A stretch of DNA of 64,000 nucleotides from Muribaculaceae bacterium. Its GTDB lineage: Bacteria > Bacteroidota > Bacteroidia > Bacteroidales > Muribaculaceae. Below the pieces are notes generated by a model that was not told the DNA's origin, did not search any database, and saw only the letters and a list, made by a program, of their open reading frames with translations. The DNA is taken from NCBI GenBank assembly GCA_029051525.1, contig JAIDKG010000020.1, positions 675 through 64,674 of the forward strand, in the 5' to 3' direction. The position numbers and the translations under genes are program-made. Shown piece after piece: positions 49,378-59,746 of the stretch (position 1 is the first letter of the stretch; each line of letters opens with the position of its first letter).

Positions 49378-50166
49378 TCAGCCGATATAGGCTATTGGGT
49401 TTGACTCAGACTCGGCGAAATATGTCACACAGTCGGGATATGCCTGGCGTATGATTCGCGAGAATATGCGTTTGGTGCAAAGTTCGCTCTCATAGTGGCC
49501 TATGTCGGCCATAAGGATGGCATATCCATTGGAGGTAAAGTCGTGATATTTGAGGTCGCCTGTGAGCAGCACGTCGGCGCCGGCGCGTCGGGCATCGGCT
49601 ATAAGTGAAGCGCCTGCACCACCGCAGATGGCCACCTTTCTCACCACGAGTTGCGGTGATTGAGCCGAATACTTCAGATGAGCCACACCGAGGGCCTCCT
49701 TCACCTTGCGCAGGAATTCCAGACGCGGAGTGGGGGAGATGTCGCCGATCACACCCAGACCCGTCTCCGGCTCGCGTCCGGAGGGGAGGAGGGGGCTGAC
49801 ATTGCTGAGGTTGAGCATATGTGCCAGCTCGTAGCTCACGCCCTGGAAGGCAGAGTCGAGATTGGTGTGGGAGGCATAGATGGCTATGTCATGGCGGAGA
49901 GCCTCGGCCACAATCCTCTGTGTTGGGTTGGAGCCGGTGATCTGCTTCAGTCCGGAGAAGAGGAGGGGGTGATGGCTCACGATCATATTGCATTGCCGGC
50001 GGCGCGCCTCGGCCAGAATATCTTCGGTCACATCGAGGCAGAGCAGCACGGCCTTCACATCCATCTCGGGGTCGCCGATCTGGAGTCCGGTGTTGTCGTA
50101 GGATTCCTGAAGCTCCTTTGGAGCGAAATCCTCAATGGCTTTGGCAATATCCTTTACCTTGATCAT
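49378..50166 (-). CDS. Nif3-like dinuclear metal center protein
   Basis: APKELQESYDNTGLQIGDPEMDVKAVLLCLDVTEDIL; VSHHPLLF; LLTGDLKYHD. Confidence 0.93.
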   Translation of the reverse strand: MIKVKDIAKAIEDFAPKELQESYDNTGLQIGDPEMDVKAVLLCLDVTEDILAEARRRQCNMIVSHHPLLFSGLKQITGSNPTQRIVAEALRHDIAIYASHTNLDSAFQGVSYELAHMLNLSNVSPLLPSGREPETGLGVIGDISPTPRLEFLRKVKEALGVAHLKYSAQSPQLVVRKVAICGGAGASLIADARRAGADVLLTGDLKYHDFTSNGYAILMADIGHYESELCTKRIFSRIIRQAYPDCVTYFAESESNPIAYIG

Positions 50167-50221
50167 TTCTATAGGTTAAGTGTATCTTCGCGCGTCATTA
50201 GAGGGAGGGAGAAGTGGATGA

Positions 50222-51985
50222 TCACTTCTCCTTCTCCTCCTCTACCAGACGGAGGCGGAGCTCATCGAGCTGGGCGTCGTCGATGGGAGAGGGTGATTCA
50301 TTCATCACGTCGCGGCCTGAATTATTCTTGGGGAATGCGATCACGTCGCGGATGGTGTCGAGTCCGGCCAGGATCGACACGAAGCGGTCGAAGCCCAGAG
50401 CAAGTCCGCCGTGAGGGGGCGCACCATATTTGAAGGCATCCATCAGGAAGCCGAACTGCTCGTGGGCGCGCTCGGGAGTGAAACCGAGCAGCTCAAACAT
50501 TTCGTCCTGCAGGGCTGCATCGTGGATACGGATTGAACCGCCTCCGAGCTCGGTGCCGTTGACGATGATGTCGTAGGCAGTGGCGCGCACATTGCCGGTG
50601 TCGGTGCGGAGCATCGGTATGTCTTCCGGATTGGGAGATGTGAAGGGGTGGTGCATTGCGTAATAGCGCTGAGTCTCCTCATCCCACTCGAAGAGGGGGA
50701 AGTCGACCACCCAGAGGGGAGCGAATACATTCTTGTCGCGCAGTCCCAGACGGTTGCCCATCTCGAGGCGCAGCTCGCAGAGCTGCTTGCGGGTCTTCAT
50801 TGTCTCGCCTGTGAGCACGAGCAGGAGGTCGCCCGGTTTTGCGCCGGCACGCTCGCCCCATTCCTTAAGCTGCTCCTCGGTGTAGAATTTTCCGACGGAA
50901 CTCTTCACCGAACCATCCTCCTCGAATTTGACCCAGATCATACCCTTGGCGCCCACCTGCGGACGCTTCACGAAGTCGGTGAGCTGGTCGAGCTGCTTGC
51001 GGGTATATGCCGCGCAGCCGGGGGCGCAGATGCCCACCACAATCTGAGCGTCGTCGGCCACAGAGAAACCTTTCCCCTGAGCGAGGTCGGTCAGTTCCAC
51101 AAACTGCATTCCGAAACGGATGTCGGGCTTGTCGGAGCCATAGAGACGCATAGCATCGGCCCAGGTCATGCGCGGGAAGGGGTCGGTAAAATCGATATCC
51201 TTTGTGTATTTGAAGATATGCTTCACGAGGCCCTCAAACATCTCAATCACATCCTCCTGCTCCACGAAGCTCATTTCGCAGTCGATCTGTGTGAACTCCG
51301 GCTGGCGGTCGGCACGCAGGTCCTCATCGCGGAAGCACTTGGCGATCTGGAAATATCGGTCGTAGCCGCTCACCATCAGGAGCTGCTTGAAGAGCTGGGG
51401 CGACTGCGGCAGAGCGTAGAATTCGCCCGGGTTCATGCGCGAAGGCACCACGAAATCGCGGGCACCCTCCGGAGTGGACTTCACCAGAATCGGAGTCTCG
51501 ATCTCAAGGAACCCCTTTGAGTCGAGATAGCGGCGGATCTCGAACGCCATCTTGTGGCGGAGCTCAAGATTCTTGCGCACACAGGGGCGTCGCAGGTCGA
51601 GATAGCGGTATTTCATGCGGAGATCGTCGCCGCCGTCGGTGTTGTCTTCGATAGTGAAGGGGGGTATTTCCGACTTGTTGAGCAACTTCACGTCAGAGGC
51701 GATGATTTCGATTTCACCGGTGGGTATGTTGAGGTTTTTGGATGTGCGCTCCTCGACTTTGCCTGTGATTTCGACCACATACTCACGTCCGAGAGTATTT
51801 GCGATTCCGCACACTTCAGGATTGACTTCCTGATTAAACACCACCTGAGTGATGCCATAACGGTCGCGGAGGTCAAGGAAAGTCATGCCACCCATTTTGC
51901 GTGCACGCTGCACCCAACCGGCCAGACGCACCGTCTGGCCTACATCGGCGAGACGAAGTTCGCCGCAAGTTCTATCTCTGTACAT
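50222..51985 (-). CDS. aspS: Aspartyl-tRNA synthetase
   Basis: [44 protein letters not shown]; class II motifs. Confidence 0.98.
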   Translation of the reverse strand: MYRDRTCGELRLADVGQTVRLAGWVQRARKMGGMTFLDLRDRYGITQVVFNQEVNPEVCGIANTLGREYVVEITGKVEERTSKNLNIPTGEIEIIASDVKLLNKSEIPPFTIEDNTDGGDDLRMKYRYLDLRRPCVRKNLELRHKMAFEIRRYLDSKGFLEIETPILVKSTPEGARDFVVPSRMNPGEFYALPQSPQLFKQLLMVSGYDRYFQIAKCFRDEDLRADRQPEFTQIDCEMSFVEQEDVIEMFEGLVKHIFKYTKDIDFTDPFPRMTWADAMRLYGSDKPDIRFGMQFVELTDLAQGKGFSVADDAQIVVGICAPGCAAYTRKQLDQLTDFVKRPQVGAKGMIWVKFEEDGSVKSSVGKFYTEEQLKEWGERAGAKPGDLLLVLTGETMKTRKQLCELRLEMGNRLGLRDKNVFAPLWVVDFPLFEWDEETQRYYAMHHPFTSPNPEDIPMLRTDTGNVRATAYDIIVNGTELGGGSIRIHDAALQDEMFELLGFTPERAHEQFGFLMDAFKYGAPPHGGLALGFDRFVSILAGLDTIRDVIAFPKNNSGRDVMNESPSPIDDAQLDELRLRLVEEEKEK

Positions 51986-52078
51986 GTTTCAAATAAAACG
52001 GTATCTCTTCACAAAAAAATGATGGCTTCCGCAGTGTCGTTTGGGAGAGCGCGGAAGCGCTTCATGTGTTTAAACATA

Positions 52079-52110
52079 CAAAGTTAGCGAAAAATCTCAA
52101 ACTCTGCAAA
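52079..52110 (-). promoter_or_regulatory. Promoter of aspS
   Basis: Minus strand TTTG-N20-TAACTTTG. Confidence 0.65.
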
Positions 52111-52194
52111 TTTAACTTTTTGTCGGGGGGGGATGTCGGGGGTGAGAGGATCAGTTTTTGTAGGGTATTTTGGGAGGTAGGGCAATAAAAAAAA

Positions 52195-52224
52195 GGCTGT
52201 TTGCGCCATCACGGCGCTACAGCC
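52195..52224 (-). terminator. Terminator of tRNA-Leu
   Basis: Minus strand GGCTGTAGCGCCGTGATGGCGCAAACAGCC followed by TTTTTTTT. Confidence 0.85.
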
Positions 52225-52244
52225 ATAGAAATAAATTTAATCGG

Positions 52245-52326
52245 TGCGCACGAAGGGACTCGAACCCCCACGTCGTAAGACACCAGATCCTAAGTCTGGC
52301 GCGGCTACCAATTACGCCACGTGCGC
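52245..52326 (-). tRNA. tRNA-Leu(TAG)
   Basis: Acceptor GCGCACG/CGTGCGC; anticodon loop CTTAGGA; TTCGAGT T-loop. Confidence 0.92.
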
Positions 52327-52450
52327 CTCTGCAAGAGCACCGCCCGGATTAGTCCGGCGCGGCATTTCTGTTGCAAAGTTAAAGATTTTTTTTGTAATTG
52401 GCAAATATAAGCGGCATTTCCGCCGCAATTTTTTTCTGCCTGGATATTTT

Positions 52451-52490
52451 TGACTCGAGGTGACTCTGAGTGATTCAGAGTGATTCGGGG
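52451..52490. repeat. 10-bp tandem repeat TGAYTCNGRG x4
   Basis: tgactcgagg tgactctgag tgattcagag tgattcgggg. Confidence 0.85.
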
Positions 52491-52573
52491 CAGTAGCGGA
52501 AATAGGCCTCGGCGCAGACTACACCCTTCCCTCCCAAAGATAGTAGGCTCAAGTGTGGGGAGGAAAAACAGAT

Positions 52574-52605
52574 GGGTCATCGGCCGGAGTGACGACCGAT
52601 GACCC
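52574..52605 (-). terminator. Terminator downstream of LEA-like gene
   Basis: gggtcatcgg...ccgatgaccc 10-bp stem, T-rich flanks on both sides. Confidence 0.75.
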
Positions 52606-52678
52606 GGGTTTTTCATAATAGGGATTTACTTCTTAGAGGATTTTTTTTGTGTGGAGAGAGGGGTGGCGGAACGGGCTC

Positions 52679-53032
52679 TTAGCTTTTCAGTTTGTCGGCG
52701 AGACCATCGAGCATGTCGGCGCCTTTGGCGATTACCTCAGAGGCTTTCTCCTTGAGAGATTCGGTCACACCACCGGCTTTCTCCTTGACTTGGTCGACTA
52801 CATCACCGGCTTTATCCTTGACTTGGTCGACTACACCGCCGGCTTTCTCCTTGACTTGATCGACTACACCGCCGGCTTTCTCCTTGACTTGCTCAGTGAC
52901 GCCACCGGCCTTTCCCTTTACCTGATCGACTACGTCGCCGACTTTCTCCTTGGCCTGATTCACGGCACTTGCGCCTGTGGCGGCAGCTTTTGCGGATGCT
53001 TCATTCGCGGTATTCTTAGGGTCGAAGTCCAT
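52679..53032 (-). CDS. LEA-like protein with 11-residue amphipathic repeats
   Basis: VVDQVKGKAGG VTEQVKEKAGG VVDQVKEKAGG VVDQVKDKAGD VVDQVKEKAGG VTESLKEKASE. Confidence 0.8.
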   Translation of the reverse strand: MDFDPKNTANEASAKAAATGASAVNQAKEKVGDVVDQVKGKAGGVTEQVKEKAGGVVDQVKEKAGGVVDQVKDKAGDVVDQVKEKAGGVTESLKEKASEVIAKGADMLDGLADKLKS

Positions 53033-53335
53033 AGCATTAAATTTTTAGTGATTTCAGTGGCATCGCATTGGTGCGGGCTCTGAAATCAGAGTTAATGATT
53101 AAGATTTTATTCTGCCTCGGTGGTGAGGGTGTTGGCTTTCAAAATGCAAGCCAAGGCTTATCAACCGATGCAAATACATAACGGAATAGCGGCTCAGATG
53201 GTTCACGGTGCAAGTATGGACGGAGCGTTAAATAATGTGTGAAAAAAATTGTGGAAAAAATAGGATAATTGGGAAAGAATGCGTAAATTTGCAGTTGTAA
53301 AGGCGGTGTCGGTATAAAGGCGCACGTCAGAAAAT

Positions 53336-53408
53336 GCGATAATAGCTCAGTTGGTAGAGCATTGGCTTCCCAAGCCGAGGGTCGCGGGTTCGAGTCCCGT
53401 TTATCGCT
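53336..53408 (+). tRNA. tRNA-Gly(CCC)
   Basis: GCGATAA/TTATCGC acceptor; anticodon stem TTGGC/GCCGA with loop TTCCCAA. Confidence 0.92.
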
Positions 53409-53581
53409 CTAATGTGTTGACTAATTAAATTCACTCCAATTTGTGATAATGCGGAGTTGAGTTCAATATTATCTATCAATTTTTATTTAATAATGGATTG
53501 ATAATTGCCCGATGTGTGATACATCGGGCAATTAGTTTTTTTAGAGCGCGCTCTATGGGTCATGCTCTCGTGGTCATAGTC

Positions 53582-54004
53582 TCAGGTGAGAGAGTATTCC
53601 GTGATGGCGTCGAAGCAAGGGCAGGCTTTGGCCACACCTGGGATGTCGCGATGGCCGCATACCGGGAGATTGCCATAGCGGGCGCGGAGTGTGCGGATCA
53701 GGGTGAGGATGGTGCGTTTCTGGGCCGGGGTGCGGGTGTCGCGAGGAGAGCGGCCATCGGGGGAGAGTCCGCCGATGTAGCAGATGGAGATTGAACGGCG
53801 GTTCATGGATTGTTGGGGGCAGTGGGCTCCCTCTTCGTGGTCTTGGCGACCGCGCTCATAGGTACCGTCGAGTCGCACCACATAGTGATAGCCGATGCAT
53901 CGGAATCCGCGAGCGCGGTGCCAGCGGTCGATGTCGGCGGCCGAGAAGTCTTTCCCCTCCGGGGTAGCGGAGCAGTGGATGATGATTTTTTTCGGAATAT
54001 TCAT
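53582..54004 (-). CDS. N-acetylmuramoyl-L-alanine amidase (Amidase_2/PGRP fold)
   Basis: KIIIHCSATPEGKDFSAADIDRWHRARGFRCIGYHYVVRLDGTYERGR; CGHRDIPGVAKACPCFD. Confidence 0.95.
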   Translation of the reverse strand: MNIPKKIIIHCSATPEGKDFSAADIDRWHRARGFRCIGYHYVVRLDGTYERGRQDHEEGAHCPQQSMNRRSISICYIGGLSPDGRSPRDTRTPAQKRTILTLIRTLRARYGNLPVCGHRDIPGVAKACPCFDAITEYSLT

Positions 54005-54099
54005 GGGTGTAGGAATTTGATTACACTGCGAAATTAGTTACGGCGCCCTTGCGGGGCGCCGTAACTATTGAAAAGATATGTGTGGGGGGGAGGGGAGCT

Positions 54100-54412
54100 C
54101 TCTGAGCACTCTGAGCACTCTGAGCACTCTGAGCTCTCTGAGCACTCTGAGCACTCTGAGCTCTCTGAGCACTCTGAGCACTCTGAGCACTCTGAGCTCT
54201 CTGAGCACTCTGAGCACTCTGAGGACTCTGAGCTCTCTGAGCACTCTGAGCACTCTGAGCACTCTGAGTACTCTGAGCACTCTGAGCACTCTGAGCCCTC
54301 TGAGCACTCTGAGAACTCTGAGCTCTCTGAGCACTCTGAGGACTCTGAGCTCTCTGAGCACTCTGAGTACTCTGAGCCCTCTGAGCACTCTGAGCACTCT
54401 GAGCTCTCAGAG
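54100..54412. repeat. 9-bp tandem array, 34 units CTCTGAG+NN plus one terminal CTCAGAG
   Basis: Direct reading: all 34 cores identical, only the 2-nt spacer varies (ca, ct, ga, ta, cc, aa). Confidence 0.98.
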
Positions 54413-56620
54413 CAGCTTTAGCGATCGGCACAGACCATCGAGGCCGATGATGGTCACTATGCAGGGGCGGGGGGAGTCTCCGCGCAGAGTGTGGAGCGGG
54501 AGCGCTGTGAAGCTCCCGGCCTCCGGGGTGAGGCGCGTCAGGAGCTGACCCTGCAGGTCGTGGCATAGGATGGTGACGGGCAGCCCGGAGGGGTTGAGGA
54601 TATGCACTTCGTCGGCCATTCGGATGATGCGCAGGTCGGCCTCATTACCCACCATACCTACCGAGACATTCGGATTGGAGAGGGCGAGTTTCAGTCCGTC
54701 GTAGGCCTGGATCTCACCCATGCCATAGCGCGGATTATCGGCCGGGGCGGGTGATTCATCGAAATTGGGGTAGGTATTGGTCTGGAGCAGGATTTCGCGT
54801 ATGTCGCTCCAGGTGAGTGTGGGCACTGCCTCAAGCCAGGTGGCGATTACTCCTGCCACGAATGGGCACGACATCGAGGTGCCGGTCATCGGTCCCCAGT
54901 AATGGCGGGTGCCATCGGGGGCATCGGCATAATGCGAACAGTATTCGGAGTCGTGAGCCTCGATATATGGGAGGCTGATCGATGAGATGATGGTTTGGCC
55001 CGGACCCACGGTAATCGGCAGGCGTCGGCCATCGGGAAGAGTGCCATAGCTTGAATACTGACTGATGGCATATTGAGGAGAGGCCTCGCCATTGAAAGTC
55101 TCACCATTTAGGAGGGGCACATCGTGGCGGGAGCAATACATACCCACCGAGATTATCTTATGTCCGGTGGCGATATTCGAGATACTTATGGCATTGCCCG
55201 GGCGATTGGTATTGTCGCCCTGAGCGGCGAGCCATGAATTCGAGCCATCGGCAAATGCATCAAGGCGCACATCGCTCTGCGGGGTGGCAATCACATCGAG
55301 GCGATACTTGGCCCATCTTTGTTCGGAGGAGATTATTTCGGTGGTGGTGCAATTATAAATCACATTGGCATAATAGCGGCCATTCTCGGGGTCGATACCC
55401 CCCATCACGTATACGCGGCCTTCGAAATATGTAGAGAATCCCGGGTCGTAGATCACATCCGGATCATCGGCATCCTCCTCATAGGTGGAGAGGGCCACAA
55501 ACGGAGTGGCAGAGAGGTCGATCGGAGGAGTCTGGCTCACAACAGGGTTTTCATAATCGAGAGTGCTGTCGGCCACACGCAGCGTGATGGTAAAGGGTGT
55601 GGAATCGGCCGCATAGATATCAGTCTGGCCGTAGAGTTGGAGGTTGACCCAATCGCTGCCGGCGATACGCACTTTCAGCGCACGTGCCGGCGATGCTGAA
55701 AGATACTGATGATTCGGTTTGGCCCCCTCATTGCCCGAAGATAGGCAGATGATTGCATCCTCGGCGCAGAGGTCGAGGTATTGACAGAAGAGCGACGTGC
55801 CGTCGTGAGGCCCCACATAGCTACCCACCGACATATTGATCACAGCCGGTTTCCCCTGACTCTTTGCATAGGCTATGATATCCTCCACACCGGCCAGCAG
55901 GCCGGCCTCGGAGAGTTCCGACATGGTGGCCACGATTTCAGCATCCGAGGCCACGCCCGTGATCGGGCTCCCCGGGCGCACACCTTCGCCCGAGAGTTGA
56001 TAACTTCCGGCCAGGATACCGGCCACATGTGTGGCATGATATAGATCCGGGTCGTCAGTGCGGAAATCATATATCTCAGCGGGGGTGGAATATTCATTGC
56101 GCAGGCCCTGCGACTCCACGTAATGCACTACCTTCCGGATGCGGCAATTGCCGTCGGCATCGTAGAAATTGATATGTCGCGAATCGAAGCCCCCATCACA
56201 GAAACCTACCACTACCCCTTTCCCGGTATAGGAGGAGGGGAGACGTGTGCCCTGTCGCACCCAATTGGCACCCGTCAGCGGGATAGCCACATCCATCGTG
56301 GGTTGCGGGTCGATGCGGGGCATTGCGCGGCGCAGCGGCGAGTCGGGTGCCGATCCGGGAGCCGGCATCAGGCGGCGTGAGGCAATGGCGGCCTCCTCAT
56401 CATCCGGAATCGTCGGGGAGTAGGGGATGAGGAGTAAAGCCAGGTCGGCACGGCGGTTGAGCAGTATGGAGCCTGCATCGAGATAGAATTGCAGGTCGGC
56501 CTCAGGATCATCGGCATCGAGGCGGATCACCTCCCCGTGGTATTTCGGAGAGTCATCGTCGGCGCCCATGGCCGTAAGCATGGCCACGGAGGCGCAAAAG
56601 AGTGCAAGAAGTTTTTTCAC
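54407..56620 (-). CDS. Subtilisin-like (S8) serine peptidase with T9SS-type C-terminal domain
   Basis: GVVVGFCDGGFDSRHINF; HATHVAGILAG; GTSMSCPFVAGVIATWLE; C-term VHILNPSGLPVTILCHDLQGQLL...IVTIIGLDGLCRSLKLL. Confidence 0.9.
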   Translation of the reverse strand: MKKLLALFCASVAMLTAMGADDDSPKYHGEVIRLDADDPEADLQFYLDAGSILLNRRADLALLLIPYSPTIPDDEEAAIASRRLMPAPGSAPDSPLRRAMPRIDPQPTMDVAIPLTGANWVRQGTRLPSSYTGKGVVVGFCDGGFDSRHINFYDADGNCRIRKVVHYVESQGLRNEYSTPAEIYDFRTDDPDLYHATHVAGILAGSYQLSGEGVRPGSPITGVASDAEIVATMSELSEAGLLAGVEDIIAYAKSQGKPAVINMSVGSYVGPHDGTSLFCQYLDLCAEDAIICLSSGNEGAKPNHQYLSASPARALKVRIAGSDWVNLQLYGQTDIYAADSTPFTITLRVADSTLDYENPVVSQTPPIDLSATPFVALSTYEEDADDPDVIYDPGFSTYFEGRVYVMGGIDPENGRYYANVIYNCTTTEIISSEQRWAKYRLDVIATPQSDVRLDAFADGSNSWLAAQGDNTNRPGNAISISNIATGHKIISVGMYCSRHDVPLLNGETFNGEASPQYAISQYSSYGTLPDGRRLPITVGPGQTIISSISLPYIEAHDSEYCSHYADAPDGTRHYWGPMTGTSMSCPFVAGVIATWLEAVPTLTWSDIREILLQTNTYPNFDESPAPADNPRYGMGEIQAYDGLKLALSNPNVSVGMVGNEADLRIIRMADEVHILNPSGLPVTILCHDLQGQLLTRLTPEAGSFTALPLHTLRGDSPRPCIVTIIGLDGLCRSLKLL

Positions 56621-56654
56621 AGACAGGAATGTTAAGGAACGACGCGCTATTAAA

Positions 56655-58856
56655 TCAGCGGATATATGATTTCACTATGGCGATGATATCTTCGCCATAG
56701 TCGGAGAGTTTTTTGCGTCCGATGCCATGGATCTCTTTGAGAGAGTCGAGGGTATCGGGGAGATGGCGCGAAATTTCCAACAGCGATCGGTTGGAGAGCA
56801 CCGTATAGGCCGGGGCACCGGCAGCGCGCTCGGTGCGCCATCTGATGAGTAGGCGGTAGAGATCCGGGTGTTCGATATCATCTGTGGGTCGCTGCCGGGA
56901 GAGGGAGAGGTCGTCATCCGGGTGCTCATAGGTGTCCGAATCCGAAGAGCCGGAGATATTGGCCTGGACCGGGAGGGGTCTTCGCGAATTCTTTTTCTTA
57001 TTGATGTTGGCCGTCTTGAGAATAGACTGAGTCTTACACCGCAGATATTCCTGCGGGTCAAACTCGGCGGTGGTGAAAGTGCCCAGCACCTCCATCTTCA
57101 TCTGCAGCAACTGGTGGAGCGAAGTAGCCTGTTCGGTGAGTTGGTTGCGCAGGCGTGTATTGTCGATGTTGAGTGGTGTTTCCCCCACCACCTCCACGCA
57201 TTGAGCCAGCCGCGAGGCGAAATATCGTGCTCCCCCCTTCACCTTCTCCGTGAGTTGCGCCTCTCGGGCGGGGTCGGTGTGGCGCGCAGGGAGGGCTGAT
57301 CGCAGATAAGCGTAGAGGTTGTAGCACACCTCCAGAATGCCGCTCTTGAAATCGGAAATCATCTGATTGGCGCGGTCCACGAATCTCGGGAAATCCATGC
57401 CCAGAGCCGAGGCTACAATACGGTAATAAGAATCGATCGCCTGATTGATAGAGATGAAATCAAACATCTCTGCCAGTGTTTCAGCATAATATGAATCGCG
57501 GAATTGGGAGAGTTCCTCGTGCGACCCCTTCACTCTCGGCTGCTCCGAGATGAATCGGCTCACCATCGGGTCGGTGATGATGGCCGAGGGGGGCAGCGGC
57601 GAGTCGAGCACCAGACCATCGAGCGACCGGCATCGCGACAGCGCCACATACGTCTGTCCGGGAGCGAAACTGTTGGCGGCATCGATAATGGCACGCCGAA
57701 AGGTGAGTCCCTGGCTCTTATGGATTGTGATTGCCCATGCCAGACGCAGGGGGATCTGCTCGAAGCTACCCTCCAATTCCTCCACAATCGATCCATCCTT
57801 GGCCAGAGAATAGCGAGTGCGTTGCCACTCTGCACATTCCACTTCAATTTCACTGCGGAGGTTCGGGTCGAGGTCTTCGTCGCCGGTCAACACGAAAACC
57901 TTCCCCTCCTCCAGTCGGGTCACCCATCCGATCATGCCATTATAATAACCCGACTGCGAGTCATTCTTGACAAACATCACCTTGGCGCCAACCTTCAGAG
58001 TGAGTTCGCCATCGGCCGGGAAAGCTGATTCCGGGAAATCCCCCTGCACCGAAGCGGTATAGGTAAACGCTTCCCCCTTCAGAGCATTGAGGCGCTCGGC
58101 ATTGATGCGGTTGGCGGTATGGTTGTGGGTGGTGAGGCGGATATATGTATCCTCCTCATCCTGTTTCACCAGCGAGAGGTCGGCTCGCCGGTTGAGGCGC
58201 TCCAGAGTGGTGGAATCGGCGCGGTTGTCGCGAATTTTATTGAGGATATCCACAAATACAGGGTCGTTCTGGCGATATATTCTGGTGAGTTCCACCATCA
58301 GAAAACCAGCCTTACGGAGCGCATGGCTCTCGAAGAAATAGGGTGATGCATAATAGGATTTTACCATCGACCATTCATGTTCCTGAGCCACCGGTGCGAG
58401 CTGGCGCAGATCGCCGATCAGGAGGAGCTGCACGCCGCCAAACGGACGGTTGGAATTACGTATGTATCGCAGCACATCATCCACGGCATCGAGCACATCG
58501 GGCCGCACCATCGAAATCTCGTCGATGATGATAAGGTCGAGGGTGCGGATCAGAGCCAGCTTCTCCTTGCGGAATCGCTTCGGCTTATCGTCGGCGGCCA
58601 CATACCCCTTGCCCGGGATAAATGGCGACAGACTGAGCTGGAAGAAGGAATGAATCGTAGCGCCATCGGCATTTATGGCCGCCACCCCGGTAGGGGCCAG
58701 CACCACGTGGCGCTTGGCGGTAGAAGCGCTCAGCGAACGCAGGAAAGTAGTCTTGCCTGTACCGGCTTTACCGGTAAGAAACAGATTGACCGAAGTCTCC
58801 TCGATGATGGCCTTTGCGGCCTCGATAGGGTCGGTAATAGGGTGAGTGGAATCCAT
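56655..58856 (-). CDS. PIF1-like AAA helicase with HRDC domain
   Basis: LFLTGKAGTGKTTFLRSL; IDEISMVRPDVLDAVDDVLR; AWAITIHKSQGLTF; C-term HRDC LLIRWRTERAAGAPAYTVLSNRSLLEIS...IHGIGRKKLSDYG. Confidence 0.93.
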   Translation of the reverse strand: MDSTHPITDPIEAAKAIIEETSVNLFLTGKAGTGKTTFLRSLSASTAKRHVVLAPTGVAAINADGATIHSFFQLSLSPFIPGKGYVAADDKPKRFRKEKLALIRTLDLIIIDEISMVRPDVLDAVDDVLRYIRNSNRPFGGVQLLLIGDLRQLAPVAQEHEWSMVKSYYASPYFFESHALRKAGFLMVELTRIYRQNDPVFVDILNKIRDNRADSTTLERLNRRADLSLVKQDEEDTYIRLTTHNHTANRINAERLNALKGEAFTYTASVQGDFPESAFPADGELTLKVGAKVMFVKNDSQSGYYNGMIGWVTRLEEGKVFVLTGDEDLDPNLRSEIEVECAEWQRTRYSLAKDGSIVEELEGSFEQIPLRLAWAITIHKSQGLTFRRAIIDAANSFAPGQTYVALSRCRSLDGLVLDSPLPPSAIITDPMVSRFISEQPRVKGSHEELSQFRDSYYAETLAEMFDFISINQAIDSYYRIVASALGMDFPRFVDRANQMISDFKSGILEVCYNLYAYLRSALPARHTDPAREAQLTEKVKGGARYFASRLAQCVEVVGETPLNIDNTRLRNQLTEQATSLHQLLQMKMEVLGTFTTAEFDPQEYLRCKTQSILKTANINKKKNSRRPLPVQANISGSSDSDTYEHPDDDLSLSRQRPTDDIEHPDLYRLLIRWRTERAAGAPAYTVLSNRSLLEISRHLPDTLDSLKEIHGIGRKKLSDYGEDIIAIVKSYIR

Positions 58857-59060
58857 ATTGCAAATGTAGCGATAATCTTTGGTAAATGCAAGAGGGGAGC
58901 CTGCAGAGGGGGAGACATCAGCACCTTAGAGCGCAGCTCTTAAGACCTCCCCGAGAGAAAAAACATCCGGTAGAAAACAAATGCCCCCGCGATACGTTAA
59001 ATAGGTAATAATAAGCGAGAAATTAAAAAGAAAATTAATCATTAAATCCTCTTTGACAAT

Positions 59061-59501
59061 ATGAAGAAGATATTTATGGCACTCCTTCTGGTGCTTACCT
59101 TAGGGGTGGCCACGGCATGTGCCGATACATATGCCCATGATGCCAGTGTGCTTCCTGCCGCTGCGCAACAGGTGCTGAAGAAAAACTTCAAGGCTAAAGT
59201 GTCTGTAGTGAAGATCGATAAGGATTTCGGTATGGTCAAAGACTATGAAGTAGTGCTCAACGATGGCACTGAAATCACTTTCGATTCCAAAGGTAATTGG
59301 GAAGAGGTGGAGGTAGGTGCCACAATGACCGTGCCGGCCGCTTTCATGCCGCAGCCCATGCGCACATACCTCAACGCCAACTTCAAGGGAGTCAATGTAG
59401 TAGGCTTAGAGAAGAAGCGCAATGGCTACGAAGTGAAGCTCGTCAACGACATCGAATTGGAATTTGATTCAGCCGGCAACTTCCTGCGCTACGACGACTA
59501 A
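59061..59501 (+). CDS. PepSY-like domain secreted protein
   Basis: Signal peptide; two repeats DYEVVLNDGTEITFDSKGNWEEV / GYEVKLVNDIELEFDSAGNFLRYD. Confidence 0.85.
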   Translation: MKKIFMALLLVLTLGVATACADTYAHDASVLPAAAQQVLKKNFKAKVSVVKIDKDFGMVKDYEVVLNDGTEITFDSKGNWEEVEVGATMTVPAAFMPQPMRTYLNANFKGVNVVGLEKKRNGYEVKLVNDIELEFDSAGNFLRYDD

Positions 59502-59505
59502 CGCC

Positions 59506-59703
59506 CTCAGAGCCCTGAGAGCCCTCAGAGCTCTCAGAGCACTCAGAGCCCTCAGAGTTCTCAGAGTACTCAGAGCACTCAGAGCCCTCAGAGCACTCAG
59601 AGCACTCAGAGTACTCAGAGCACTCAGAGCCCTCTGAGCTCTCAGAGTACTCAGAGCGCTCTGAGCTCTCAGAGCTCTCAGAGCCCTCAGAGCTCTGAGA
59701 GCA
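59506..59703. repeat. 9-bp tandem array, 22 units, mainly CTCAGAG+NN
   Basis: Direct reading; units 15 and 18 have CTCTGAG, units 2 and 22 CTGAGAG. Confidence 0.97.
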
Positions 59704-59746
59704 CTCTTCGCCCGGCTATTTCATCCACACCTATATCTACAATACC

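Noticed and set aside
53582-54004. Prophage endolysin
   Set aside because: Amidase resembles T7-lysozyme-type enzymes but no phage structural, integrase or holin genes are nearby
54100-54412. Possible CRISPR array
   Set aside because: Units of 7+2 nt are far too short for repeats and spacers, and there are no cas genes; it is a short-period tandem array
54021-54566. ORFs through the 34-unit array (QSAQSAQRAQ, LRVLRVLRE, SEHSEHSEL, STLSTLSS)
   Set aside because: A 9-bp repeat without stops is open in several frames on both strands; the ORFs overlap the subtilase end and lack any independent coding support
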